DNA of 20,269 bases from a virus, in IMG/VR virus record IMGVR_UViG_3300021964_000729, positions 1-20,269 of that record; one strand, 5' to 3'. The notes under the pieces are model-generated. The model ran no database searches and had not been told where the DNA came from. It worked only from the letters and a program-made list of their open reading frames with translations. Below are positions 12,952-20,145 of the stretch, one piece after another; the first letter of the stretch is position 1, and every line of letters starts with the position of its first letter. The position numbers and the translations under genes were made by a program.

Positions 12952-14165
12952 TAGTTCCAACCTTTCGGCATAGTAAAGTTCGCTCTACTAAATTCCATTC
13001 TATCTACTAACTTCACAGCGCCAGCAACTCTATCAACAGCAACAAATCCTTCTGGACTTGTTACTCTATAACCAGTAGAAGTTCTTAAAAAATGTCCCAC
13101 ACTTTGTATCTCACTCATTTTATTAATGAGAAAGTTCTTGGCATTCTGTAATGTAACATGAGATGCGATAGCCATTACCAATGCGTTCTTGTTTCTATCT
13201 ATAAATTTTGTATTAGTTGCTAATATATCTTTATATTTTTGTTTTCCCTTTTCAGTTTTTTTAGCATCTATTTCTGCTTGTACAATATTAATATAATACT
13301 CTCTAAACATATCAACTAAATTTCTAACTTTGGCCATGTGACCTTGCGTGTTTCTTATGTAGTGATTAAAGAAAGTTTTTAATCTAAACCCTACACCTAG
13401 ACCATCAGCAGATGTCTCGCTCATTTTATCTAATAAAGGTGCTGCCTTTGATAGAGAACCTTCAGCCATTCTTAACTTGGCATTAAATTGTGCAAGTTCA
13501 CTTCTAGTTAGTTTCGCAGAACCAGATACGTCTCTATAACCAGCACTCGCTAGAAATACATTAGTTGCTCTACCTCTTACTGTACCAAAACCAGCAGTCA
13601 TACTGTCTAAAGTTTTACCTGAATATTTTGTGTGAAAGACAATACCCATTCTAGCTCTACTAATCTGTCTACCAATAGATGAGTTTACAGGAACAGCATA
13701 TGTGATTGTGTTTGGTGTAAATGAAATCATATCGTCACCATCTAAATTTATTTTTTTTAAATCTGATTGTGAAAATAAAAAGTCACCTTGTAATACGCCT
13801 TTGATACCTAGACGTGATAATTCTTTTAATGCGATAGATAGTTTAGACGCTAGTTCGCCAGAGTGATTTTTTCTTATATCTGCGTTAGTATAATTTACTT
13901 TAGCGTTCTTATTAAATACTGATTTTGTTCCGACAAAGAATTTGCCATTTTCTGGATTAATACCACAGATGATAGCTGGAGCGCCATCCCACTTAACTGT
14001 CATATTAACTTTTTTACTAGAAGAACCAGCGAGCATATTTCTCACCGATCGTAAAAAGTTTAACGCATTCTCACCACCCTTTGATCCACGATTTATTATA
14101 TCGTCCTCTAGGTGTTCTAAATGTGTGTTCCTATCTGTTGTTGTAAATCCTTTAAAACTAAACAT
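12951..14165 (-). CDS. DUF6267-like protein with ligase-type KWDG motif
   Basis: 404 aa. The N-terminal part THLEHLEDDIINRGSKGG (14-31) and NFLRSVRNMLAG (36-47) is typical of a phage family that I recall as DUF6267. Then K58-W-D-G61 in VKWDGAPAIICG matches motif I (KxDG) of covalent nucleotidyltransferases such as DNA/RNA ligases and capping enzymes; FFVGTKS (76-82), GVLQGDFLF (123-131) and GIVFHTK (174-180) could be the following strand motifs. In ligases the motif IV acid is usually Glu (here D128). Activity is therefore uncertain, and the match may be structural ancestry only. The C-terminal half is helical. GAGAG lies before the ATG; a TATAAATA late promoter is 61 nt upstream. Confidence 0.8.
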   Translation of the reverse strand: MFSFKGFTTTDRNTHLEHLEDDIINRGSKGGENALNFLRSVRNMLAGSSSKKVNMTVKWDGAPAIICGINPENGKFFVGTKSVFNKNAKVNYTNADIRKNHSGELASKLSIALKELSRLGIKGVLQGDFLFSQSDLKKINLDGDDMISFTPNTITYAVPVNSSIGRQISRARMGIVFHTKYSGKTLDSMTAGFGTVRGRATNVFLASAGYRDVSGSAKLTRSELAQFNAKLRMAEGSLSKAAPLLDKMSETSADGLGVGFRLKTFFNHYIRNTQGHMAKVRNLVDMFREYYINIVQAEIDAKKTEKGKQKYKDILATNTKFIDRNKNALVMAIASHVTLQNAKNFLINKMSEIQSVGHFLRTSTGYRVTSPEGFVAVDRVAGAVKLVDRMEFSRANFTMPKGWN

Positions 14166-14225
14166 CTTTCTCTCATATATTCCATTACTATAACCACTTG
14201 TTCCATATAAATCAATTGTTTATTA

Positions 14226-14233
14226 TATTTATA
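14226..14233 (-). promoter_or_regulatory. T4-type late promoter (TATAAATA)
   Basis: The minus strand reads CTTATAAATATAA with an exact TATAAATA box, 61 nt before the ATG of the KWDG protein and just after the stop of the small basic protein. It shares 12 bases with the other late box at 4045-4052. It should drive the long late operon to about 4624. A weaker sigma70-like pair (TTGATT, 17 nt, TATAGT) lies between this box and the ATG and might add early expression. Confidence 0.75.
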
Positions 14234-14236
14234 AGA

Positions 14237-14494
14237 CTAAACTCTTGTCCATAAGAATTTAGGTATGCCGCCATTGGGTTGCCATACTTTATGTTTGTTT
14301 TGAAACTTAACTAATTTATGTGCGTCTTCTTCAAAAAAACATTCACTTATTACATTTTTGTTTGGCTTCTCTATGACTTGCCATATAATATCTTTACCTC
14401 TCTTTACCATTTTCTTTGTATATGATAAATCTGGTTGTTCATTATTTGGCCTTCTATCGCCTTTGTGAAATCTAACTTTTTGTTTTTTAGCCAT
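14237..14494 (-). CDS. Small basic protein downstream of the helicase
   Basis: 85 aa, rich in Lys, Arg and Trp (MAKKQKVRFHKGDRRPN at the start; WQVIEKPNKN, FLWTRV near the end). Its ATG overlaps the stop of the helicase gene as TAATG, so it is coupled to it. It may be a nucleic-acid-binding accessory to replication, but no family is recognised. The transcript of the uvsX unit probably ends soon after it, because a late promoter starts within 4 nt of its stop. Confidence 0.65.
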   Translation of the reverse strand: MAKKQKVRFHKGDRRPNNEQPDLSYTKKMVKRGKDIIWQVIEKPNKNVISECFFEEDAHKLVKFQNKHKVWQPNGGIPKFLWTRV

Positions 14495-15873
14495 TATAAT
14501 TTAAAGTCGGAAAACTTCTCATATGTTTGTTCGGGTGTAGGATAGTTTTCATCTTGTTTTAATTCTTTACCACCTACTATATTTTGTGCTGAGTTTTCTG
14601 TATCATATAATCTCATCTTCGCTCTATCAACACCTACAATAAATGATCTATTAATACCAGGGTCGTTGTATCTATTCTTTAATTGTTTTATTTTCATTTG
14701 ACCTAGACCCTCTAGCTCTTCATTTGACATCAAGGCAAACATAAAGTCAGCAGTCGCTGGTAGACCAAATGACTCTGAAGTATCTTCTAAACCAATATCT
14801 GTACTTACAAAACCTGTTCTAGTTGTTTGTGTGGCACTAAAGATTGGAACATCAAACTCTACAGCAAGACCTCTTAATTCTTCTGCGATTGCTTTGATAT
14901 AGAAATAAGACGATATATTACCACCTTTAAACCGACTAGACGCACATATATTAAGATAATCTATAAAGATAACTTGTGGTTTAAAACTTTTCTTCAATGC
15001 TAGTTCATTCATTAATGCTTTAAAATGACCACTATGAGCTGACGCTGTAGGATATTCTTTAATTACTAAACGACCATTTGTTTTGTCTTCTAATTTTTTA
15101 ACTTTGTTATCGTATAATTCTTTTGGCATACTTCTAATATCGTCCATAGATATATCAAACAAGTTCGCATCTATTCTTTCAGCGATACGTTCTTCAGCCA
15201 TTTCTAGTGTGATGTATAATACATTTAAACCTTGAGTTAAAAATGCTGATGCAGCATGACACATAAACAAAGACTTACCAACACCAGTGCCAGCCAGTGC
15301 GATATTTAAAGTCTTACTTGGTATACCACCTTTTGTAATTCTATTGAAGTATGATAGATCAAATGGGTATCTTTTTTCTTTTGTATGGTACCAATCAAAT
15401 CTAGCCTGAGCATCTTCTATGTAATCATGCCCAACGTGTTTATCAAAACTTACACCTAACGCATCGCCTAATAAACTAGGTAACGCCTCTGGTGTTCTAG
15501 TTTTATCTTTGCCATCTAATATTTTGATACCTTCTAATACAGCATTGTGTACTGCTCTATCTTTACAAAACTTTTCTGTTGTATCTAACAGCCATTGTAA
15601 ATCTGTATCTTCATTTGATATACTAGCAACTAAATCTTTTACGTTTTTGTATTCTTCTTCGTTTAAATCTTTTCTATTGTTAAGTTCAATTAGTATAGAT
15701 TCTTTAGTAGGTAGATTGTTGTATTTGTGTAAAAACTTTTCTACCTCAATAAATAAAATCTTCTCGTCTCTTTTAGAAAAGTAATGTTCTTTAATAAAAG
15801 GAATAGCTTTTCTTGTAAAGTCTTCATTAAAGAAAAGATTATTTAATATTGTAGTTTCTAATCTATCATTCAT
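14494..15873 (-). CDS. 41: Replicative DNA helicase, T4 gp41 type (DnaB family)
   Basis: 459 aa, about the size of T4 gp41. The N-terminal helical domain (1-150) leads to the RecA-like helicase core: Walker A GTGVGKS (195-201), the conserved YITLEMAEERIAERI (220-234) with catalytic Glu, Walker B VIFIDYLN (301-308), ATQTTRTGF (347-355) as the sensor loop, and RYNDPG with an arginine finger region (about 401-416). It unwinds DNA 5'-3' ahead of the fork as a hexamer and loads primase. The start overlaps the stop of the ORF before it by 8 nt. The gene order uvsX - small ORF - 41 is the same as in T4, which supports the assignment. Confidence 0.95.
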   Translation of the reverse strand: MNDRLETTILNNLFFNEDFTRKAIPFIKEHYFSKRDEKILFIEVEKFLHKYNNLPTKESILIELNNRKDLNEEEYKNVKDLVASISNEDTDLQWLLDTTEKFCKDRAVHNAVLEGIKILDGKDKTRTPEALPSLLGDALGVSFDKHVGHDYIEDAQARFDWYHTKEKRYPFDLSYFNRITKGGIPSKTLNIALAGTGVGKSLFMCHAASAFLTQGLNVLYITLEMAEERIAERIDANLFDISMDDIRSMPKELYDNKVKKLEDKTNGRLVIKEYPTASAHSGHFKALMNELALKKSFKPQVIFIDYLNICASSRFKGGNISSYFYIKAIAEELRGLAVEFDVPIFSATQTTRTGFVSTDIGLEDTSESFGLPATADFMFALMSNEELEGLGQMKIKQLKNRYNDPGINRSFIVGVDRAKMRLYDTENSAQNIVGGKELKQDENYPTPEQTYEKFSDFKL

Positions 15874-16198
15874 CTATAAACAACTTTCCATTTTTTAATT
15901 GTTCTTCAACACATTCAACTAATATATCACCAATATAATTTCTAAAATCATCTGACTTTATATCTTCTTCATTAGGATTAGCCATTATATCATAAGTAAA
16001 TTTTAACGGTATTTCACCACTATCATTTTCTGTTTGAGAAAACTTGACATTATTGTACTTATAGATAATACCTTCGTACTGGCCATCCATAATTTTGATA
16101 CAACTAAAGTCATCGCCTTGTCTTTGAGCAAAGGCGTATCTTTTAATTGGCGTCTTCTTCGTCTGATCCGTATTGGAATTTTCGTTTTGCTTGTTCAT
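15866..16198 (-). CDS. Small protein in the position of T4 gene 40
   Basis: 110 aa from the first ATG, which lies 56 nt inside uvsX in another frame. There is no clear Shine-Dalgarno for this ATG, so translation may rely on coupling or start further in; residues about 17-110 ([20 protein letters not shown] onward) look like the conserved part, with a beta-strand-rich fold and an acidic C-terminal helix ([14 protein letters not shown]). In T4 the gene between uvsX and 41 is 40, of similar length, linked to prohead initiation. I see no decisive similarity to gp40, so the link is by position only. It ends in an 8-nt overlap with gene 41. Confidence 0.65.
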   Translation of the reverse strand: MNKQNENSNTDQTKKTPIKRYAFAQRQGDDFSCIKIMDGQYEGIIYKYNNVKFSQTENDSGEIPLKFTYDIMANPNEEDIKSDDFRNYIGDILVECVEEQLKNGKLFIDE

Positions 16199-17177
16199 CT
16201 ATTTTGTCTAACACTTCCTTTGTAAAATATTTTTCTGGATTATCGTTGATGTTCTTACCAAAGACTTTAGACCCATCTGGCATTTCATATCTTGTAGATA
16301 CTTTCTTAAAGATACCAGCTTCTTCACCGAGTTCTATAAGACCATAATATTTGTCTAAACCTTTTTTGTAAGTAAGTTTTACATCTATTTGTGCGTTTTC
16401 TTTTGTTAACCTAGATTTAAAATTTTTACAATGTATAATGTTTCCAACAACCTCGGTACCTTCTTTGTCTTTTCTTTTACCAAGATAGATGATTGATGAG
16501 GCTGCGTATTTTAAACCACTACCACCGCCCATTTCTTTTTGAGGGAACATTGAACCTATGACATCATATGTGTGGTTAGTCATAATCATTGGTATATTTG
16601 CTTTACCAAGTTTCAATGTTAATACTCTAAATGTTGACTTGACTATTTGTGATCTAGTCATATCTCTTGTTTCTTTACCTGCGGCAGTATCTTCCATTTC
16701 TTTTGTTGTAGATAACATACCTAAACTGTCTAGTACAAACATCAAAGGTTTTCTACTCTTTTCTGCTTGTTCAATATACTTGTCTAATATTTTAATTGAT
16801 TGACTTCTAAATTCTTGTACTGTGGCAACTGGTACAATAACCATTCTTTTAGAATCAATACCTCTACTCTCAATCATATCTTTTGAGATAGCACTTTCTG
16901 ATTCAAAGTAGATAATACCTGCCTCAGGATCCTTATCTAAAAATGCTTTACATATACCTAGTGCGAAAAATGTTTTACCTGTTGCGGCTTCACCAGCGAT
17001 TGCAGTAATCTTGTTTCCTGGCATACCACCATAGATACTACCAGATAATAATGCATTAAATGAGTATGAGCCTGTGTCTATAAAACTTGTAACATCAGCG
17101 CTGTCAATACCATCACTTACTAAACCAGCATATTCATTACCAGTTTCTTTAATTATATCTTTTAAAAAATCACTCAC
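16143..17177 (-). CDS. uvsX: UvsX, RecA-like recombinase
   Basis: 344 aa. The start is GTG with an ideal GGAGGA ribosome-binding site. RecA-family motifs: Walker A GEAATGKT (62-69), catalytic Glu in YFESESA (E92/E94), Walker [12 protein letters not shown] (145-155), and the loop region [20 protein letters not shown] (199-218) carrying L2-type sequence, with [11 protein letters not shown] for filament contacts. The acidic C-terminal tail (GSDEEDAN) resembles the regulatory tail of T4 UvsX. It forms filaments on ssDNA and drives strand exchange for recombination-dependent replication. A perfect-consensus host promoter 29 nt upstream (17206-17234) implies early, strong expression. Confidence 0.95.
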   Translation of the reverse strand: MSDFLKDIIKETGNEYAGLVSDGIDSADVTSFIDTGSYSFNALLSGSIYGGMPGNKITAIAGEAATGKTFFALGICKAFLDKDPEAGIIYFESESAISKDMIESRGIDSKRMVIVPVATVQEFRSQSIKILDKYIEQAEKSRKPLMFVLDSLGMLSTTKEMEDTAAGKETRDMTRSQIVKSTFRVLTLKLGKANIPMIMTNHTYDVIGSMFPQKEMGGGSGLKYAASSIIYLGKRKDKEGTEVVGNIIHCKNFKSRLTKENAQIDVKLTYKKGLDKYYGLIELGEEAGIFKKVSTRYEMPDGSKVFGKNINDNPEKYFTKEVLDKIDEQAKRKFQYGSDEEDAN

Positions 17178-17205
17178 TTCAATTCCTCCATAAATTATTG
17201 TTCTT

Positions 17206-17234
17206 ATTATATATCATTCTACTTAAAATGTCAA
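17206..17234 (-). promoter_or_regulatory. Perfect-consensus sigma70-type promoter for uvsX unit
   Basis: TTGACA (17229-17234), 17-nt spacer, TATAAT (17206-17211) on the minus strand, with predicted start near 17199 and about 22 nt of leader including GGAGGA before the GTG of uvsX. All 12 hexamer bases match the host housekeeping consensus. It should give early transcription of uvsX, the small ORF, gene 41 and the small basic gene. The 74-nt gap between genes contains nothing else apparent. Confidence 0.9.
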
Positions 17235-17251
17235 GTGTCATTCCTTTTCAA

Positions 17252-17938
17252 TCATTTTTTTTTACTCAACTTATATCCACCAGACCATTTAGTTTGTATT
17301 ATCATTCTGACTTTGCTTTCCCATTTAGATGTTTCTAAATTTTTTTCTTTTATTATATGTGACCATTTTGTTCTCTTAAAAGGAATTAACATACATAATG
17401 GTAATCCTCTAGGTAATCTAAATTTACCTGTCTTTTTAAAACTTATCTGTGGGTGTAAGTGATGATAATAGTCTGTGTTAATCGTACCAGGCATAACATC
17501 AAACACATCACTAAATTCATAGTATAAAGGCAATTGTAACATACTATAACCTTTTTTTGTTTTACAACACCATGGTGACGTGGGTTTTAAAATAAATTTA
17601 TATTGATCTGTAGGTAGATGATCCAAATACTGATCTCTAAGATGATACTCTACGTTAAAATTACTAGGATCAGGAACCTTTATTATTGGTTCTAAATTTT
17701 TATCTTCTGGTATCTCAACATCTATATCTGTCCACAAATAATGTATGTATCCTAAATTAAAATAATCAATTACACCAGGACACTTTTTAATTGTGCCTTC
17801 TAATTTTAGATTTTTAAACCATGGTGGTATTCTTTGAATACTTTTAGTTATAGGATTTAAATCTTCTAATCCATCTTTTTCACACCAAAAAATTACATCT
17901 GGTTTATTATTAAATAATTTATTCCAAATCTTCATCAT
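17252..17938 (-). CDS. Conserved marine phage protein, function unknown
   Basis: 228 aa from the ATG at 17938 (a second ATG follows at 17935); the frame is open to 17983 through a TTG with no ribosome-binding site, so I prefer the ATG, which gives a 20-nt overlap with the upstream gene. Motifs include IPPWFKNLKLEGTIKKCPG (37-55), IDYFNLGYIHYLWTDIDVEI (57-76) and PWCCKTKKGYSMLQLPLYY (122-140). The PWFKN...KKCPGxxDYFxxGYI.xLWxDIxxxI pattern is a family common in T4-like cyanophages and pelagiphages, to my memory without known function. It has many aromatic residues and Cys but no clear enzyme motif. It sits just before the uvsX promoter. Confidence 0.7.
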   Translation of the reverse strand: MMKIWNKLFNNKPDVIFWCEKDGLEDLNPITKSIQRIPPWFKNLKLEGTIKKCPGVIDYFNLGYIHYLWTDIDVEIPEDKNLEPIIKVPDPSNFNVEYHLRDQYLDHLPTDQYKFILKPTSPWCCKTKKGYSMLQLPLYYEFSDVFDVMPGTINTDYYHHLHPQISFKKTGKFRLPRGLPLCMLIPFKRTKWSHIIKEKNLETSKWESKVRMIIQTKWSGGYKLSKKK

Positions 17939-18221
17939 ACGGTAATAAGTAAGTTGGTAAGTTTGCCTCACCTTCCCACTCAAATCTTAATTTTGGATCT
18001 GCTGGTACATATCCTGGTTTAGGGTTTTCATAGTGACTAGGGTCAACCCTTGTCCACAATAATTTTTTCATTTCATCTATATGTACCATACCAAAATCAT
18101 TGTACACTCTACCCTTAAACTTCTCGGCCATAAAGTGTACCATTTCTTTATTGTACTCTATCTTTCTTTGATAATCCCAATACTCTTTTAATTCTTTGTA
18201 TGATTGTTTAGAAATAGCCAT
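17919..18221 (-). CDS. 100-aa unassigned phage protein
   Basis: 100 aa, mixed charge with many aromatics: an N-terminal helix (KQSYKELKEYWDYQRKIEYN), a central VYNDFGMVHIDEMKKLLW (39-56), then a Pro-rich part (PSHYENPKPGYVPADP). I recognise no family. The ATG lies 8 nt after the stop of the CmoA-like gene but without a clear Shine-Dalgarno, so its translation may depend on the preceding gene. It overlaps the next gene by 20 nt. Being in the same transcript as the modification genes does not by itself show a shared function. Confidence 0.6.
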   Translation of the reverse strand: MAISKQSYKELKEYWDYQRKIEYNKEMVHFMAEKFKGRVYNDFGMVHIDEMKKLLWTRVDPSHYENPKPGYVPADPKLRFEWEGEANLPTYLLPYDEDLE

Positions 18222-18229
18222 ATGACTAT

Positions 18230-18907
18230 TTATTTTTTTAAAGCAATCACACCAACGAAATTAAAATTTTGCCAAAAAGTATGTATCTCAAAACCAGCAT
18301 CCTGTACCATTTTATACAACTCTGTTTTTGTATTAGGCTTCATCATATGTCGCAGCTGTACTTCTTTGTCAAGTATTTCTTTATCAGAAAAATGTTGTCT
18401 TTTATAATCGTAAAACATAAAGGTCATCATATCTTGTACCCTTGGATTACAACTAAAAGTTTTTTCTGAAAAGATAAACGCACCACCAGTATTAAGGCCA
18501 TTGTAAATTTTATTAATTACTTCTTGTCTATCTTTTGGTGACATAAATTGTAAAGTAAATATAGAAGTGACCAAAGAACAGTTTTGAAAATCAAACTCTC
18601 TTACATCACCTCTAAAGTAATTTAATTGATGATATTTTTCCTCGTCATGCGGGTAATCGCCAAAAAAATCTTCTTCTATTTCTATGCCAGTATATTGTGC
18701 GTGAGGTATATTCTTTTGATTTTGTTCTATCATACCTTTTAATAGTTTACCTGAAGAACAACCCATATCAACAACTTGCGTATAATCTTCTACGAAATAT
18801 TTTGATAGAGAAAGTATATCACCCCATAACTGACTATAACCACGAACAGATTTGTCTATGTGATTATCAAAGCCTTCTTTACTTGTAGCAAAAGTAAATT
18901 TAGTCAT
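18230..18907 (-). CDS. CmoA-like SAM enzyme, candidate carboxy-SAM synthase
   Basis: 225 aa, class I SAM fold, near E. coli CmoA (247 aa) in length. Shared segments: RGYSQLW (22-28; CmoA PGYS with Tyr39), VVDMGCSSGKLL (45-56) as SAM motif I, FTLQFMSPKDRQEVINKIYNGL and GGAFIFSEK (117-149), and YDYKR (166-170). CmoA turns SAM and prephenate into carboxy-SAM, normally for tRNA cmo5U with CmoB; no CmoB is seen here. Instead the gene overlaps a C5 DNA methyltransferase by 8 nt, behind an excellent AAGGAG, so the product may feed that enzyme. Oddities: by eye, CmoA Arg199 aligns with E182 (an Arg, R186, is one helical turn on) and CmoA Asn132 with I116. Carboxy-SAM, another acidic analogue, or ordinary SAM chemistry are all open. 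Homology to CmoA is strong; activity is inference. Confidence 0.85.
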   Translation of the reverse strand: MTKFTFATSKEGFDNHIDKSVRGYSQLWGDILSLSKYFVEDYTQVVDMGCSSGKLLKGMIEQNQKNIPHAQYTGIEIEEDFFGDYPHDEEKYHQLNYFRGDVREFDFQNCSLVTSIFTLQFMSPKDRQEVINKIYNGLNTGGAFIFSEKTFSCNPRVQDMMTFMFYDYKRQHFSDKEILDKEVQLRHMMKPNTKTELYKMVQDAGFEIHTFWQNFNFVGVIALKK

Positions 18908-20063
18908 TATTTAACTCCTTGTATGGTTTTAATACTTTGTTGTAAACACTTTCAGCAAGTGCTTTCATCATCAACGGTGGTACCATACGACCTATTCGTT
19001 CTGATTGTTGTTTATGTTTACCTGTTAATTTAAAGTCTTCAGGTAATGACATAATTCTTTTTAATTCTTTTATAGTAAACTTTCTATCTTCTATTGGATG
19101 GCAAGTACCAGCAACACCAGCAAGATTACCCATCGCAGTAATTGTTGGACAAGGTTTTCTTAAACTTGATCTTTTTAAATTAAAGTGATGACCTTTATCA
19201 TGGTAATCCATACCAGTCAATACTTTGTCAGGATCCTTTGGCATCTTCATTAAAGTTTTACCTACAGCTTTTTCTGGACTAATCTTATCAAACAAATAAT
19301 CTAGTTCTTCTTTATCTTCATTTATAATATCACTAATCGCTTCACCAAGTGTAGTTTGTACATCATTTTTTTCAGGATATAATTGATACATTGTCATAAA
19401 ATTTAAACCTATCGCATCTGCCACATCTTCTCTTACACCTATAAAGAAACATCTTTTACGAGATTGTGGTACACCAAAATAACTTGCGTTTAATACGTCA
19501 GCGACAACTAGATAACCTATTTCTTCAAATGTATTTTGTATCTTATGAAAATACTCTTTGGCTTCACCCATAGTCAAACCTTCAACATTTTCACCAATGA
19601 TTACTTTTGGTTTTATATCTTTTGCCACTCTTAAAAATTCAAAAAATAAATCTTCTACATTACTCACACCTTTAATATCACTATACTGTTTTGTTTTATT
19701 AAACGCATCTGCGTGTGTATTACCACCACCATGCGATATAGAACCAGCCATACTAAATGCTGAACAAGGTGGACTACCATCTAATATATCTAACTCACTC
19801 ACTTTTACACCAGCTTGTTCCATAAGATATGTGCCTGTCAATTTTTTTATATCACCTGGCACTATTGTAGTGTTAGGATAATTTTCTCTGTAAGTATTTT
19901 GTGCTTCTTCAACAAACTCATTGATCGCTAGTATCTTACCACCAGCCAATCTATAACCTGTTGATGAGCCACCACCACCAGCGAAAGTTGATAGTACATT
20001 AAATAGTGCTTTTTTTTCACTATCTAAAGTATCTTGTAATGTATATCTTTTATAATTGTTCAT
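18900..20063 (-). CDS. Cytosine-C5 DNA methyltransferase with motif X Asn-to-Arg change
   Basis: 387 aa. Motif I VLSTFAGGGGSSTGYRLAGG (23-42), motif IV DGSPPCSAFS (95-104) with catalytic C100, motif VI GENVEGL (157-163) with E158, motif VIII SYFGVPQSRKRCFFIGVR (194-211), a short target-recognition region (about 215-300), then RKPCPTIT (302-309) and motif X SERIGRMVPPLMMKALAES (354-372). All catalytic residues are intact, so it should be active. The near-invariant Asn of IGNxVPP, which lies near the methyl donor, is Arg359; in engineered M.MpeI the same change gives use of carboxy-SAM and 5-carboxymethylcytosine. The next gene is CmoA-like. A strong sigma70-type promoter (20105-20133) precedes it. 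The target site cannot be read from sequence; no restriction partner is visible. Confidence 0.95.
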   Translation of the reverse strand: MNNYKRYTLQDTLDSEKKALFNVLSTFAGGGGSSTGYRLAGGKILAINEFVEEAQNTYRENYPNTTIVPGDIKKLTGTYLMEQAGVKVSELDILDGSPPCSAFSMAGSISHGGGNTHADAFNKTKQYSDIKGVSNVEDLFFEFLRVAKDIKPKVIIGENVEGLTMGEAKEYFHKIQNTFEEIGYLVVADVLNASYFGVPQSRKRCFFIGVREDVADAIGLNFMTMYQLYPEKNDVQTTLGEAISDIINEDKEELDYLFDKISPEKAVGKTLMKMPKDPDKVLTGMDYHDKGHHFNLKRSSLRKPCPTITAMGNLAGVAGTCHPIEDRKFTIKELKRIMSLPEDFKLTGKHKQQSERIGRMVPPLMMKALAESVYNKVLKPYKELNND

Positions 20064-20145
20064 TGTTCCATTTAATTAATAACCATACGACAAAACCGAA
20101 TATCATTATAACATAAAACAGCGATAGAGTCAAGTCTATAATCAT
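20050..20145 (-). CDS. 31-aa single-helix membrane peptide (probable)
   Basis: The ORF starts in an ATGA overlap with the stop of the MT-A70 gene and ends 14 nt inside the C5 methyltransferase gene. The 31 residues begin MIIDLTLSLFYVIMIFGFVV and end LLIKWNNEQL: one hydrophobic segment of about 20 residues and a short basic/polar tail. It looks like a small inner-membrane peptide, but a promoter for the following gene lies within it, so part of its sequence is constrained for another reason. Overlap at both ends supports translation; no homology is known to me. Confidence 0.45.
   Translation of the reverse strand: MIIDLTLSLFYVIMIFGFVVWLLIKWNNEQL
20105..20133 (-). promoter_or_regulatory. Sigma70-type promoter of the C5-methyltransferase/CmoA-like unit
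   Basis: TTGACT (20128-20133), 17-nt spacer, TATAAT (20105-20110) on the minus strand: 11 of 12 consensus bases. The predicted start is near 20098, giving about 35 nt of leader before the ATG at 20063. A dyad ATAGA-N6-TCTAT covers the -35 box and could bind a regulator. It lies inside the small membrane-peptide ORF and would allow expression of the modification pair independent of the MT-A70 gene upstream. Confidence 0.8.

Noticed and set aside
12952-12960. TTG-initiated extensions upstream of the starts at 12951, 7694, 8011 and 17938
   Set aside because: Each depends on TTG without a better ribosome-binding site, whereas the ATG gives the TAATG or short overlap used throughout this window.
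14117-14206. 29-aa minus-strand frame overlapping the start of the KWDG protein
   Set aside because: No Shine-Dalgarno, no recognisable composition, and it overlaps a well-supported gene in another frame.
18230-18907. The CmoA-like protein as a tRNA wobble-uridine modification enzyme
   Set aside because: No CmoB or tRNA gene is in the window and the gene is coupled to a DNA methyltransferase. It remains possible that it boosts host tRNA modification, but context favours DNA.
581-20000. Open frames on the plus strand (for example 581-772, 1151-1477, 2575-2943, 3284-3520, 19558-19881)
   Set aside because: All lie opposite convincing minus-strand genes, have unnatural composition (runs of Ser, Leu, Phe from antisense AT-rich codons), and lack ribosome-binding sites or recognisable motifs.
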